Program-made: the position numbers and the translations under genes
Part shown: in pieces, positions 24,955-35,253 of the stretch
Numbering within the stretch: position 1 is the first letter of the stretch
Layout: the number at the start of each line of letters is the position of its first letter
Notes under the pieces: generated by a model
The model's input: the letters and a program-made list of their open reading frames with translations, nothing else
Databases searched by the model: none
What the model was told of the DNA's origin: nothing
From: Eimeria necatrix
Taxonomy: Eukaryota; Apicomplexa; Conoidasida; Eucoccidiorida; Eimeriidae
Direction of reading: 5' to 3'
Length of the DNA stretch: 64,000 nucleotides
Assembly (NCBI RefSeq): GCF_000499385.1
Contig: NW_013655000.1
Coordinates: forward strand, 153,962 to 217,961

Positions 24955-25497
24955 CCGACCTCTCCACCTAGTAGTTCTATCCACAGCGCATATAATCAAT
25001 CAGCACGCTGTGGGTTGACCTATTAGGCGGAGGGGTCGGGATAAAAAGCTCATTAAATTATTGTTAATGTGCTCGTGCCCATTTGCAACAAGGGAATCTA
25101 TGGTGGCAACGGCCCCTGTTCAATACTTTGTAAGCTGCCTTTCACTTTTCTCAGGCATTATCTTCAACTGACCTGCCTGTGGTCCAAGTATTTATGGGAA
25201 TATTCGATTGAAGCTGCACAATGCATTTCGCATGAATGTTCACACATGAAACTGAATACTTCACGCTGAAAAAGATTTTATTAGAATGAAGAAGACTCAG
25301 AATGAGACTACGCGATTGCTTTCATTTTTGGGGACTGAAACAGTACGGTCAATTAGTGGCCATTGCCGCAACTACAGCCTCGAAGAAGGGGCAGAACAGC
25401 ATTGTCATGCTTTCCTTTCTCCTACAAAAACCTTCTACAGTAGCGTCCTTACCAATTCATCTTTGTCACGTGAAGTCGAAAGACCGTGTCTGGATAG
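24955..25497. other. Intergenic, no gene seen
   Basis: Unique-looking sequence between the end of copy 2 and the next LTR. No features recognised. Confidence 0.5.
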
Positions 25498-26365
25498 TGT
25501 AGTGCGCAGGCACTAGAACAGGGCTTGCTGGTGACCTTAAGAAGATATCTAGCTGGTGAACTATAAGAGGTGAAAACGCTGAACGAGGACACGAACTTCT
25601 TACTAGTGGAGAAGTAATGCAATTTGTCAGCAAATTAGCATGTGTAAACTAGACATGTTTGTGAATACCTGGATAATGGGGTTGGCGATAGCGCCGGCAC
25701 CGGTGCTACCGCCAGCCCCAGTGTAGTACATTGTGTTCTCTGCAGCGTCTACGATTCTGCACTGCCCACAACTCGGGCGTTCTAAGAAATATTCTCTACT
25801 ACCGACGCATCGGTCGCGTAACGTCTACAAATGTATTAAAAAGACCGTTTTTGTCTCGAGTTCTCAAAACCATAGTTTCATAAAAGTCATTTCTTCTCGT
25901 TCTTGCTGTGCCGGTCCGGTGAGGATGTGCCGCGCACCTGTGCCGGCGTTGTCGGCATTCGCATGCATTTCTAGTATATACATGTTAATTTGTTAATAAA
26001 TTGCATTTGTATTTCTTTAGTAAGAGGTTACAGCTCTCAATCCGCGTCTCAACCTCTTAACTGCCTATAGGTCATCAGTTAGCTATCCTCTATTGTTCAC
26101 CAGCAAGCCCCATTGTAGTGCCTGCGCACTACACCCAGTGCCGGAACAGGTGCACTCCGACCCACAGGACCAAGGAAGGAAGAACCCGTAATTGGGGGGA
26201 CTTTTAAGGAGGATCGATTTCAGAACTTGAGAGGACGACTACATTTATTGATATTTTGGTTTTTGTTTCATAAGAGATGCGTCGAAGGTAGAAGGTTTTT
26301 CACAGAGCGCCCTATTCGTGGGCCAAGGACAGGCGTAGTGGCAGCTGAAGGCGCTGTTTAGCACA
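25498..26365 (+). repeat. Solo LTR (A-like, third variant) split by a nested LTR
   Basis: The left part, 25498-25721, starts TGTAGTGCGCAGG and shares GGGCTTGCTGGTGACC and GGCGATAGCGCCGGCACC with subfamily A. The right part, 26134-26365, resumes with matching sequence and ends GGCGCTGTTTAGCACA. The two halves are separated by an inverted subfamily B LTR that duplicated CCCAG. Confidence 0.8.
25722..26133 (-). repeat. Inverted solo LTR of subfamily B with perfect target duplication
   Basis: 412 bp, the reverse complement of the copy 2 LTR type, running TGTAGTACA to GCGCACTACA. CCCAG stands on both sides (25717-25721 and 26134-26138), proving insertion into the older LTR, followed by LTR-LTR recombination to a solo form. 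Confidence 0.9.
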
Positions 26366-26907
26366 GATTCTGTGGCACCGTTAATCTACTAATCAGTGGC
26401 TAAGGCACAATTGAAAGGCCGGCTACACTCCCAACTTAATCAGCCAATAGTACAAATGTTTGGATCCTCTTACAGACAAGCCACCAGTGTAATCGAATTG
26501 TTTCAATAAATGCACAAACAGCGTACAATGTTGAAGCCCCTTCAGTCGGCTTGTTCTCCCCACAACAAACCGGCTTGTACACCTAGTAGATATTCAAAAC
26601 TCGTTCAGCACGAACTCTAAAAGTTTTCGGAAGGGGCAGGTTATGGTTAAATGGGCTGACAGTGAGTCTTTTGTGCGAGGGCCCTAATCATGGCACCCAA
26701 GGCAACCTCAATGGATTAAAAGCCGACAGCCAAACTCTTTTCCTTAGATATTGCTTAGTAAATTACGTCGACTTCAAACTGAAAATTTCCTCCCCGAGAC
26801 ATCCGACGGATATTTGCATATCGTGTAGTATTTGCGGAGCCAAATTCATCCTCCAATTGTAAAATTTTGGCGGCATTGATAAGCAACGAATGCATTGCGA
26901 CGGTGGG
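26366..26907. other. Intergenic, no gene seen
   Basis: No convincing coding or repeat structure between the two solo LTRs. Confidence 0.5.
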
Positions 26908-27336
26908 TATAGTGCGCAGGCACTACAACATATCATAGGGCTTGCTGGTGACCGTAAGAAGATAGCTAGCTGGCGGCCTACAAGAGGCCAACAAGCTGAA
27001 CGAGGTCAGGACCTTCTTCCAAGTGTCGAAGTAAGGCAGTTTATCAGCAAATTAGCATATGTACACTAGACGTGTCTGTGATTACCTGGAGATTGGTGCC
27101 TGGGGATAGCGCCGGCACCGGTGCAGGCCTCCTCCCCACAGGGCCAAGGAGGCAAGCAAGAACCCCGAGTGCGGAACTTTCAAGAAAATTGGTTTGAAAA
27201 TATAGAAACATAACCACATTTTATTATATGTGGACTGTTATTTCAGGGAGATGCGCCGAAGTTAGAAGGATATCATAGGCCCCTACTCGTGGGGCAGGTT
27301 GCAGCGTAGTCGCAGCAGGAGGCGCTGTGCACTACA
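26908..27336 (+). repeat. Solo LTR of subfamily A type with target duplication GTGGG
   Basis: 429 bp, starting TATAGTGCGCAGG (first TG changed to TA) and ending CGCTGTGCACTACA. GTGGG flanks it at 26903-26907 and 27337-27341, a perfect 5-bp duplication. Confidence 0.9.
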
Positions 27337-29230
27337 GTGGGGAATCGAAGCAAGAGCGTCCGTTTACTCTAGGAAACATGTCACTTTTCAAACCCAGCAC
27401 TGACTCTAGAAAGAGCCGGGAATAGTTCCGAATCTGTTCCAACGTTACAAAAGACACATGTGATAGCTTGATTTGTTTGAGAAGGCCTTTTATTATCACA
27501 ATTTTATTCTAGGGCTTCTCTGAGGCATACATGAAAAATCGCACCGCGGAATCTTTCAAAGACGTGCATAGCAGAACACAAGGAAAGGCATAATCAAAGT
27601 TTGATTATTTGTTAAATATAAAAGTTCCGGGCACAAGAATATCAGATTACGGCATTGTGCGAAATACGGTGCTGCACAGCGTCTCTAAACACGCTGATGC
27701 ACTCCTAGTTAGCACGCCTTCATCTACTCCTTCCTTGTTTCCTACTTTTGCTTCCCTGGAGCTGCCACCTCTAATATTGCGTATGTCAATCATTATTGCG
27801 GCTGAAAAGCAACTCATGCTACTGAGAAATGTACACACTCATACAAGGGGCTTTTGGCTCCATCGGCCGGGCCAAACCTGAAAGCACGCCAGCATCGACT
27901 CAATTTTAGCCCTAAAAAGTGTATTCAGTTCCAGTTGAACATTTTCCAGTGGTACCTTTACAAAAGAGAGCCTGTAGCATTTAATGCTTGATGAGAATAT
28001 GCGGGGAAAATATATATAATGCATACCTTTCCCACGTGTGTGACAATGTCTGAATAGCTGCACAGAGCTAAGGAGCCTGCGTTTATAGCCATCTAGTTTG
28101 TCATCTGGCGCAGTTTCCCACGTCGTAATAATTATGATCCAAGCCGAAAGCTGTGCTCCAAAAGATCACTTAGTTGCAACGAATGGAATGGTGGTTCTTT
28201 ATCGCCATCTCAGACAATCTGGGCAACACAACAAATTGTCAGCAAATTTCGCTCATGCCGCCAAGCTTGCCACACACCCCATGTCAGCCGTTCTAAGCTT
28301 TGAAAGGAATCATGTCATTTTAAGTCGTGCTAGATGCCGTCTTGCACCCGAACCGTGAATAAAGGCATCTTTAGAAATATAACAGGGCAAATATAGGGTA
28401 GAAAGGGCAGGCCGAGCCTGACTCGCTACAGGTATCGGCTTTTATGTTCTAGGAACACAGATAGCCTCAATGCATGAGGCCAAAATGTCCAGATAATGAG
28501 GTTGCGAGCTTTGAGCTAATAATGCAAATGCAGCAGATGGCACTTACTTAAGGGCCTAGAAGTGATTTTATAATTGAAAATTAAGAATGTACTTACGACG
28601 CGTTAGGGAGTTTCATATCACTGATGAAACATATAAGAGAGAGAAAACTAAAAGCCATATACTAATTGCATGTTTTTTGACGCTGTGGAGGCGCCCAGCA
28701 AGACTGCGCGGCTGCAAGGCACATTCAGAAGCTCAATGGCTTTTCATCATAAACTATCTATTAAAGTACCCCTAAGCAACTAAATAAACACCTTAAAAGG
28801 TCTTTGTGTTCAGGAGGCCTTCAGTAAGCTTGGAAGCCCGAAGCCAGTAGTGTTGCACCTCAGCTTTGGTCTTCACAAGCCGTTCGGCTGACAGCAATGG
28901 GCTTTCTACAGTTTAAATGGGATTTTAATCAAGGATGCATACTGTAGCCTCTCAAGTTCTGCGGCTGCCCTGAATTGGCTGTAATGAGAAATTCAAGTAT
29001 CTCCTTGCTGGTACGCCGCCCTTCCTTTGGGGAAAGTGCGGCTTTACGGCGAATTGCAAGAGCCTTCAAATTAAGTGCTAGCACTATGAGGTACCCTAAT
29101 CACCGTAACAGTTTTATGGTAGCGATTTCTGTGATGTTAATTCAATGTATTGTACTCCTGACGCGGTTTGTGAATTCATTGGCTCAAGTTCGTGTCAGTG
29201 AAGTGCCCGTGCACACAACAGATATGTGTC
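27337..29230. other. Intergenic, no gene recognised
   Basis: AT-rich, with scattered short open frames lacking known motifs. Confidence 0.5.
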
Positions 29231-29312
29231 GATAGTACAGAGAATTTCATAGAGTGCCCGCGTCGTGGGCCAGGTAGCATCGTAGTCGCTGCAGAGAACG
29301 CGGTGTACCACA
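29231..29312 (+). repeat. LTR 3'-end fragment
   Basis: GATAGTACAGAGAATTTCAT through GCAGAGAACGCGGTGTACCACA matches the last ~80 bp of the subfamily B LTR. The rest is missing. Confidence 0.7.
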
Positions 29313-31836
29313 ATCAGGCTGGCCAAAGAGGATAGTATCAACAGTGAAACGCCTATATGCAAGTGCTGGAGTACGAACTATACTTTGTCAATATTTTTGT
29401 ATGTTGCTGTACACCGCTGATACTTGCATATGTTACTGTACACCGCTGGCGTGCTCGGAGAGCGTCCACAGAGGCTTCATGTTATTGCGCTAGAGAAAGA
29501 CGCAATCAAAATAATTAAAAGTTTGCTTTCGCTCTCAACAGGTCAATCCACGACTATTCAATATTAAATCGGAGTGATACCTAGCAGGGTTGTTGCCTTT
29601 CCAAGGTGTTGAACAAACAGAATGACTGGAGGACCAGAAACACTCCGCAGATTATCTAGCTAAGCCTGAACAAGGTGGCCACTGATTGCTAGCTGTTGTT
29701 TTAAGCTCTAGGCTAGGAGACCTCCCAGCACTCAAATTGAGAGTTAGTGTCCTTCCAGCATGGACGCTTCACAGGTTTGAGCAGCTGCAGGGCTGCTGGT
29801 CTCGTAGTTCAGCCAGGCTGGCAGGTCGCAGTCAGCTCCCACTGAATCGCTTATTTGACTGTGCAATGGGAATGCTGAAAGAAGCTCTCTTGCTGGGGAT
29901 GAGAGACGGAATGCGTGATTTGGTGTCACTCCTGCCCACGGCAGCCGGTCACCAGTAGTAATGCAGAAGTTCTTACTGAAGACGTACTGTTCTCCTCACA
30001 TCAGCTGCCACGACTCCGGAATAAGATCGCTCACTTGTGGAGTTCGAGAAGCATTCACCACAAGCCGTTCGATGGTCAATACAAAATCTGCAATCTCCTG
30101 GGCTTTCTATGTTTCCTTTGCAAACAAACTTACGAAGCATCTGCTTTAGAAGTCCATTGCTCTAAAGGCTGCCTTGCTCTATACTCTTGCCGACTATCAA
30201 AAGTATTCGTAAATGAGCTTGAGCGCCCACTGGAATCAATGAGAAGTGTCGTAGGCAAAAACGACTGGCTCCTTATTTATTTGCACGACAAGGGAAGGCG
30301 AAGGAGAAGAAACCAAAAACTAAATCCATAGACAGCACCCGAGAGTTTAATCGTAACTTTCTGCTGTCAAACCCTAATGGATCCAAAAGAGGTCTGTTTT
30401 TGTTAGCTTGGTTTGGGCACGGAGCTTCTGTGAGAGTTCGTACATCGGGGAATACACCACGCAGTTAAACGGTCAACTGCTGCATATTTCTGGTACAGTT
30501 TCGTTCTTGCGTTCAGACAATAGAACCACAATTTTTCGGCAAGTGGATACAAGCTTTGGTCAATCTCTACAAAATGTTGTTTGCGCGCTACTGGATGTCA
30601 GGTCAACATTATTACGTTATTTGCGGCGTTACTGAGCATCCAGCCGGCAATACTGCATCTGAGAAAAGCAACAAATCCTAACAACACCCTTGTCAAGTTC
30701 GCTCGTTAGGGACGTCCACTCCTCCATCTGCTGCCCTTTAACGGGATACGTCTTAGAAAGGATGCCTGGCTTGTTCACTACAACGAAAGTTTACCCAATT
30801 TGGCCGAAGCTCTGTGTGCTGCAGTTCGTTCTGTCAACATAACCATTGCCAAACCTCGAACCCACTCTCCCCCCCCAGTAGAATTACAGCCGCACCTCTG
30901 ACCCGACCATGCCCCTGTCGTGCCTGTGGCATTGTAGATCGCTCCATTTCCTTGCGCTTCCCCGCAAAGCTTCTTGTACCTACTGTAGTGCATTTGAGGC
31001 AACTTGAAGGCGTGCTGCCCCAGTGTAGCAGCTAGGGTGAGCCTTAGGTATGGCCTGCAATACTCCTCTGAGGCCTCTAGCACTATTATCAGTTCGAGGT
31101 AACTGTAGGGTCCACTTGCGCTGACAGGGTTCCTATAAAACAGTTTTAATATTATTAAGTTAATCGAGGACGGACATACTGCTGCGTCGGCAGAACCTGA
31201 CAGGCAACGAACACTGATGCTCCTGGCTCGGCACCTTTCTTACTGCTTCCAGCAGCTGTTCTGCCAACTATTCAGCTTCTCTTAGCTAGGGAATTATTAG
31301 TTGCTCAATCAGGGATTCGACCTAACGGGACACAAAACTAGTAGATACAAACACCTGAGAGGGTGTACTGTACCAAAAGGCCACTGCACAGTGATACTGG
31401 AAGCACGCAGGTGCAATCGGCGTTTTATATGCCTGGTTCCCCTACAGTTGGCAATTACAAGCCCATTCGAGGGTATGCGCCATCAGTAATGCCAGTGGAG
31501 GCTTATTGCACCCGACGGCCCTTTTGGCTCCAGAACATGGTAACTTGTCTTGTGTTGATCCAAACTTTCGCAGTCTAGTGCCCGGTGGCGTTGCTGTGGC
31601 TGATGTGCTAGCTTTGGGGTTTCCAAATGCAGTGATGGCCATTTCTTATGCAACAACATCGTATGGAGTTTCACTTTTTGGGTCATGCAGCCCAGCATTC
31701 GTACCATACTATTGTTATGCCCCTGTTCTGCTCGCGAAGCTCGCCACGGTGTACCGGCTTTTCTCTGTGATGGCTTTTCGCTTACCACTGTTTCTCTTGT
31801 GGGCTTCCAAAGAATAAGCTTCGTACCAGGCTTCAC
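29313..31836. other. Intergenic, no gene recognised
   Basis: No open frame here shows domain-like composition. The distal end should carry the promoter and 5' UTR of the long gene starting at 31837-31948. Confidence 0.45.
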
Positions 31837-34800
31837 ATGAGATGTCTCTGGACCAGTCAACCCACCGCAGATTTAAGAGGCAAACAGACATTCCCAACGT
31901 CGCACAAGGGAAGTGGCGCAAGCAGTTCTCTTCCTTTCGGACCCGCCATGGCAGCCATTGCGACGGCTGCAGTTCCTTCAGCATCAGACGCCATGACTGT
32001 GAGTCAGCTGGAAGGATCAAGTGACTCCACAGATGCAGCACTGACGCCTAGTGCGGCACCCTGTGCGCCTGCGGGTGAGGGTGCCGGCGACGTAGCTCCT
32101 GCTTCTTCCTCATACTCGGCACAGCAGTTGCTCTTGGCTCCGGCTAAGGCTGGATTGGGTAGCGAGTCCCCCGGGGAATTCCCTTTTACCCAAACAGGTC
32201 GCGGGGCAGCTACACGATCGGCAGGAGGTCGACAGGCAACTGGCAGGCAGGCATCAATAACGTCTCGGGGCTATGGGATGCGCACGAAATCTATGCGATC
32301 TAGTTCTGGTGCTAGTGCTGTAGATCACCAGCGCGACGCAGCTGAGACAAATGCAGACTCCGGCGAAACACCTCGCAACAGCAGGTGTAGCATTATTTCC
32401 TCTCACCCACCGGCCTTCAACAGCGGAACCTCTCCTTCAAGCAGAGGGCGGGGCTTCAGAGTTTCTTCACGGTCAGCTGGAGAAGCTGCTGCAGCAGCAA
32501 CACCTGCAGCGGCGTCTGAGGACAGCACGGGCAACCGAGGCTTTCGGCATCTGGCTGCCAACGCAAGCGCTGCAGGAGCAGTATGCACAACAACTCAGGC
32601 GATATCGGCTGCAACGGCAACTGAGGAGGCCGCTGCTACTGCCTCTGCAACTCCCACTGCCGCTCTGGACTATCGTGGTCTGCGTCGGTCGCTCCGCCAA
32701 GCCCTATTAGCGAATTCAGTGAAAGCGCAGACCCCTGGACCTGGAGGCAACTGTTCCACTGGAAGTGAAGTTGCTCTTGGCGGAACTGCAGCAGTAGCAG
32801 CAGGCTCTGCTCCAGGGGTAATGACTGCAGGCGCAGGAGGCGGCATCGGCACCGCAGGCGCGGCTAACGGCGCCGCTGGCGGGAGAAGACGTATGCGGCA
32901 GCCGCATCGACAGCTTTTGCAGAGCTATGTGGTAGGCCAGCAGCATCGACAGGCTGGTCCTCAAGCCGACGAAAGAACAACGTGCCTCGCAGAGTGGCTC
33001 GACATCAGCAGTAGCACCCCCTGTTGCTGTTGCGGTGCCAGTTGCGTTTCATGTACCGCCAACTGCAACGGCACGGCAGGTAGCGGTGGCAGTTCTGCAC
33101 AAGGATCCTTGGGCTGTGCAACCAGAAGTACTGGGGGCGGCATGCGTAGTGTTCTTGAGGTGTATGCAACCGCAGCAGCTAGGCGAGACAGGCAACAGAG
33201 GCAACAGCAGCAGCGTGCGGGGAGTCCAGTCGTCGCTGCGCAGCAGAAAAGGAAGGGGCTGTGGGATGGCATTTCTGTGTGCCCCTCGTGGTTTGAATCT
33301 TCTGTGGAGGCCGAATTTCCCCCTAGCCTCTGCCTTATGCGCCCCGCCTCCCCTTCCCGGTCTGCAGTCTTCGCCTCTCAGCAAGCCTCGTGGGAAGCGG
33401 AAGACATGCGAGACGCAGCAGAAACAGCAGCAACAACAGCGGGCACACCTTGGCCAAAGGGCGGCACAAGTTGTAGCTTTGGCGGGTATGGTGCAGCTAC
33501 GCGCAGCGGGGGATTGGTCCCTCTTTGCTGCTACTGCGGGCTCCCGCTAAGACCTCCAGCAGTAAGCAGTTTAAGGGCAGGAAATACGGAGTCTTGTTGC
33601 CCCTTAGCAGCAGCCGCAGGAGCCGCTGCTTCACTAGGACTAGACGGGTGGACGCAGTGGTGCCGCTGCTGCACTCGAGTGTACGGAGATCTGCGCCTCC
33701 AGCATCAGCGTAATGCAACTGGGCTTCCATTTGCATCGTTCACTTTGCCTAAAGGGCAACTGCGGTACTTATTGCTGCCTGCAGATGGCGCTAAAGATGC
33801 GCCGGGGGGGCTCGGATCAGTTGCTTCAGCAATTGCAGCAGCTGCGGTTGCAGACCCCCGTCGCCTCAAGCTAATCGACGACGGCGTTGCTATGGCGACT
33901 GACGCAGATGCAGATATGGCTGCTGCTAGTGCTATTCCTAATCCAAACGGCAGCAACGGCAGCGTGGGGAGTGCTGCCTCCCTACGGCGCACAAGGAGTG
34001 GCCATTACCTCATCAGACCGCCAGCTTCACGCAGCAGCAGCCGCAGTAACAACCTGTTAGACATAGTGCGTTTTTTGGGGGCCTCTTGCTGCTGGCCCAG
34101 TAATACTTCTGGGAGAAGTTATGTGCAGCCACTTGCGCGCTTACAGCAGAAGCTGACGCAGTTGCAGCAGCAGCATGCTGATCACACACAGCAGCAACAA
34201 CACCAGCCACAACAGCAGCGTAGGCCGGGCGCTTTTGTTGAAAGGGCCGCGGCGTCTACTGAGCTAAAGCAGGCCGCTGGAGCGGATGTCACGTGGGCCG
34301 CTTGTACTGGGTTTGATACGGCAGCCGCTTCGCCAGAAACAGTAACAGTGTCACTTGCAGATGCAACGCCAGCAGCACCCGCAGCGAAAGTAACAGCTGC
34401 TGCGGGGGCGGGGCTGACCCCTTCTGCCGTTGGGCACTCACACGATTCTCAGGCGCAGGGTTCCGCCGACTCCGGGGAAGACAACGAAACTCCTGTAGAT
34501 TTGGCAGACGCTGATTTACCAAATGCAGCAGCTGCAAAAGCAGTAGGAGCAGCAGTGCAGCAGTTCACTGCAACCAATACACCAAGGGCACTTGACTCGG
34601 AGCCGCAGGACTGCTTCGATGCTTGTCAGTATTTACAGGCCGCAAGGGAAACGCAAGCTAAGAGAAATGGTTCCGCTATGACGGCTTGTACTGTCGTGAT
34701 TCCTCGGGTGTACATGGAAAGCAACTCAGCCTGTTACGTTGCAACAGCGTTTGACTCCGTGCGCCAGCAACTCCTCCAGAAACGTTTCTCTTGCGCAATT

Positions 34801-35253
34801 CTGGGGGAGCAGAGAGCGCATGCTTTAGCGTGTCAGTGGTTGAGGTGGGTATACCGAGGCATTGCAAAAGCAGTCCGCAAGTCTCGCCTCCCAGATATGC
34901 AGCCTCACGCGGCTTCTGGAGTACACGGAGTTCCCGCCGCTGCTGCAGCAATGCCACAGATGGAAAGTGCGTATGTTGATGGCGTCGGGACGGCAGTAGC
35001 ACCTGCTGCATCGCCGGGGCTTATTGGAACGGCCAGCGGATCGTGGGGCATCGGACGTGGGGCTCCAGCGATGGACAGTGGGGGGATGTCCCAAAATCAG
35101 GAACAGGCGCATCTGCGCAACGGACGACAGCCCAAGAGGCGTCGTCGTTGCGGAGAGCTTCTTGTGAGCAGCGACGCTGATGAAGTGCAGCACCTGCCGA
35201 TTGGGGCAGTTGCCGCCGCTGTTGATCAAGGACAGCAGATGCCACAGGCGTAG
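31837..35253 (+). CDS. Long alanine-rich protein with a divergent AP2-like segment
   Basis: A single uninterrupted frame of 1138 codons. The first ATG is at 31837; a second at 31948 (context CCCGCCATGG, protein MAAIATAAVPS) is the better-placed start and would give 1101 residues. Most of the protein is low-complexity Ala/Ser/Gly/Gln. Two cysteine clusters (TPCCCCGASCVSCTANC; LCCYCG, then WCRCC) are visible mid-protein. At about residues 952-1005 of the long form a compact segment, RVYMESNSACYVATAF then KRFSCAILGEQRAHALACQW, follows the pattern of the apicomplexan AP2 DNA-binding domain (GVY, W/Y-x-A, FS, G, spaced Ala, basic end). AP2 proteins are the main transcription factor family in this phylum. 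The C terminus is basic (KRRRRCGEL). The coding call rests on length; the AP2 call is inference by eye. Confidence 0.6.
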   Translation: MRCLWTSQPTADLRGKQTFPTSHKGSGASSSLPFGPAMAAIATAAVPSASDAMTVSQLEGSSDSTDAALTPSAAPCAPAGEGAGDVAPASSSYSAQQLLLAPAKAGLGSESPGEFPFTQTGRGAATRSAGGRQATGRQASITSRGYGMRTKSMRSSSGASAVDHQRDAAETNADSGETPRNSRCSIISSHPPAFNSGTSPSSRGRGFRVSSRSAGEAAAAATPAAASEDSTGNRGFRHLAANASAAGAVCTTTQAISAATATEEAAATASATPTAALDYRGLRRSLRQALLANSVKAQTPGPGGNCSTGSEVALGGTAAVAAGSAPGVMTAGAGGGIGTAGAANGAAGGRRRMRQPHRQLLQSYVVGQQHRQAGPQADERTTCLAEWLDISSSTPCCCCGASCVSCTANCNGTAGSGGSSAQGSLGCATRSTGGGMRSVLEVYATAAARRDRQQRQQQQRAGSPVVAAQQKRKGLWDGISVCPSWFESSVEAEFPPSLCLMRPASPSRSAVFASQQASWEAEDMRDAAETAATTAGTPWPKGGTSCSFGGYGAATRSGGLVPLCCYCGLPLRPPAVSSLRAGNTESCCPLAAAAGAAASLGLDGWTQWCRCCTRVYGDLRLQHQRNATGLPFASFTLPKGQLRYLLLPADGAKDAPGGLGSVASAIAAAAVADPRRLKLIDDGVAMATDADADMAAASAIPNPNGSNGSVGSAASLRRTRSGHYLIRPPASRSSSRSNNLLDIVRFLGASCCWPSNTSGRSYVQPLARLQQKLTQLQQQHADHTQQQQHQPQQQRRPGAFVERAAASTELKQAAGADVTWAACTGFDTAAASPETVTVSLADATPAAPAAKVTAAAGAGLTPSAVGHSHDSQAQGSADSGEDNETPVDLADADLPNAAAAKAVGAAVQQFTATNTPRALDSEPQDCFDACQYLQAARETQAKRNGSAMTACTVVIPRVYMESNSACYVATAFDSVRQQLLQKRFSCAILGEQRAHALACQWLRWVYRGIAKAVRKSRLPDMQPHAASGVHGVPAAAAAMPQMESAYVDGVGTAVAPAASPGLIGTASGSWGIGRGAPAMDSGGMSQNQEQAHLRNGRQPKRRRRCGELLVSSDADEVQHLPIGAVAAAVDQGQQMPQA

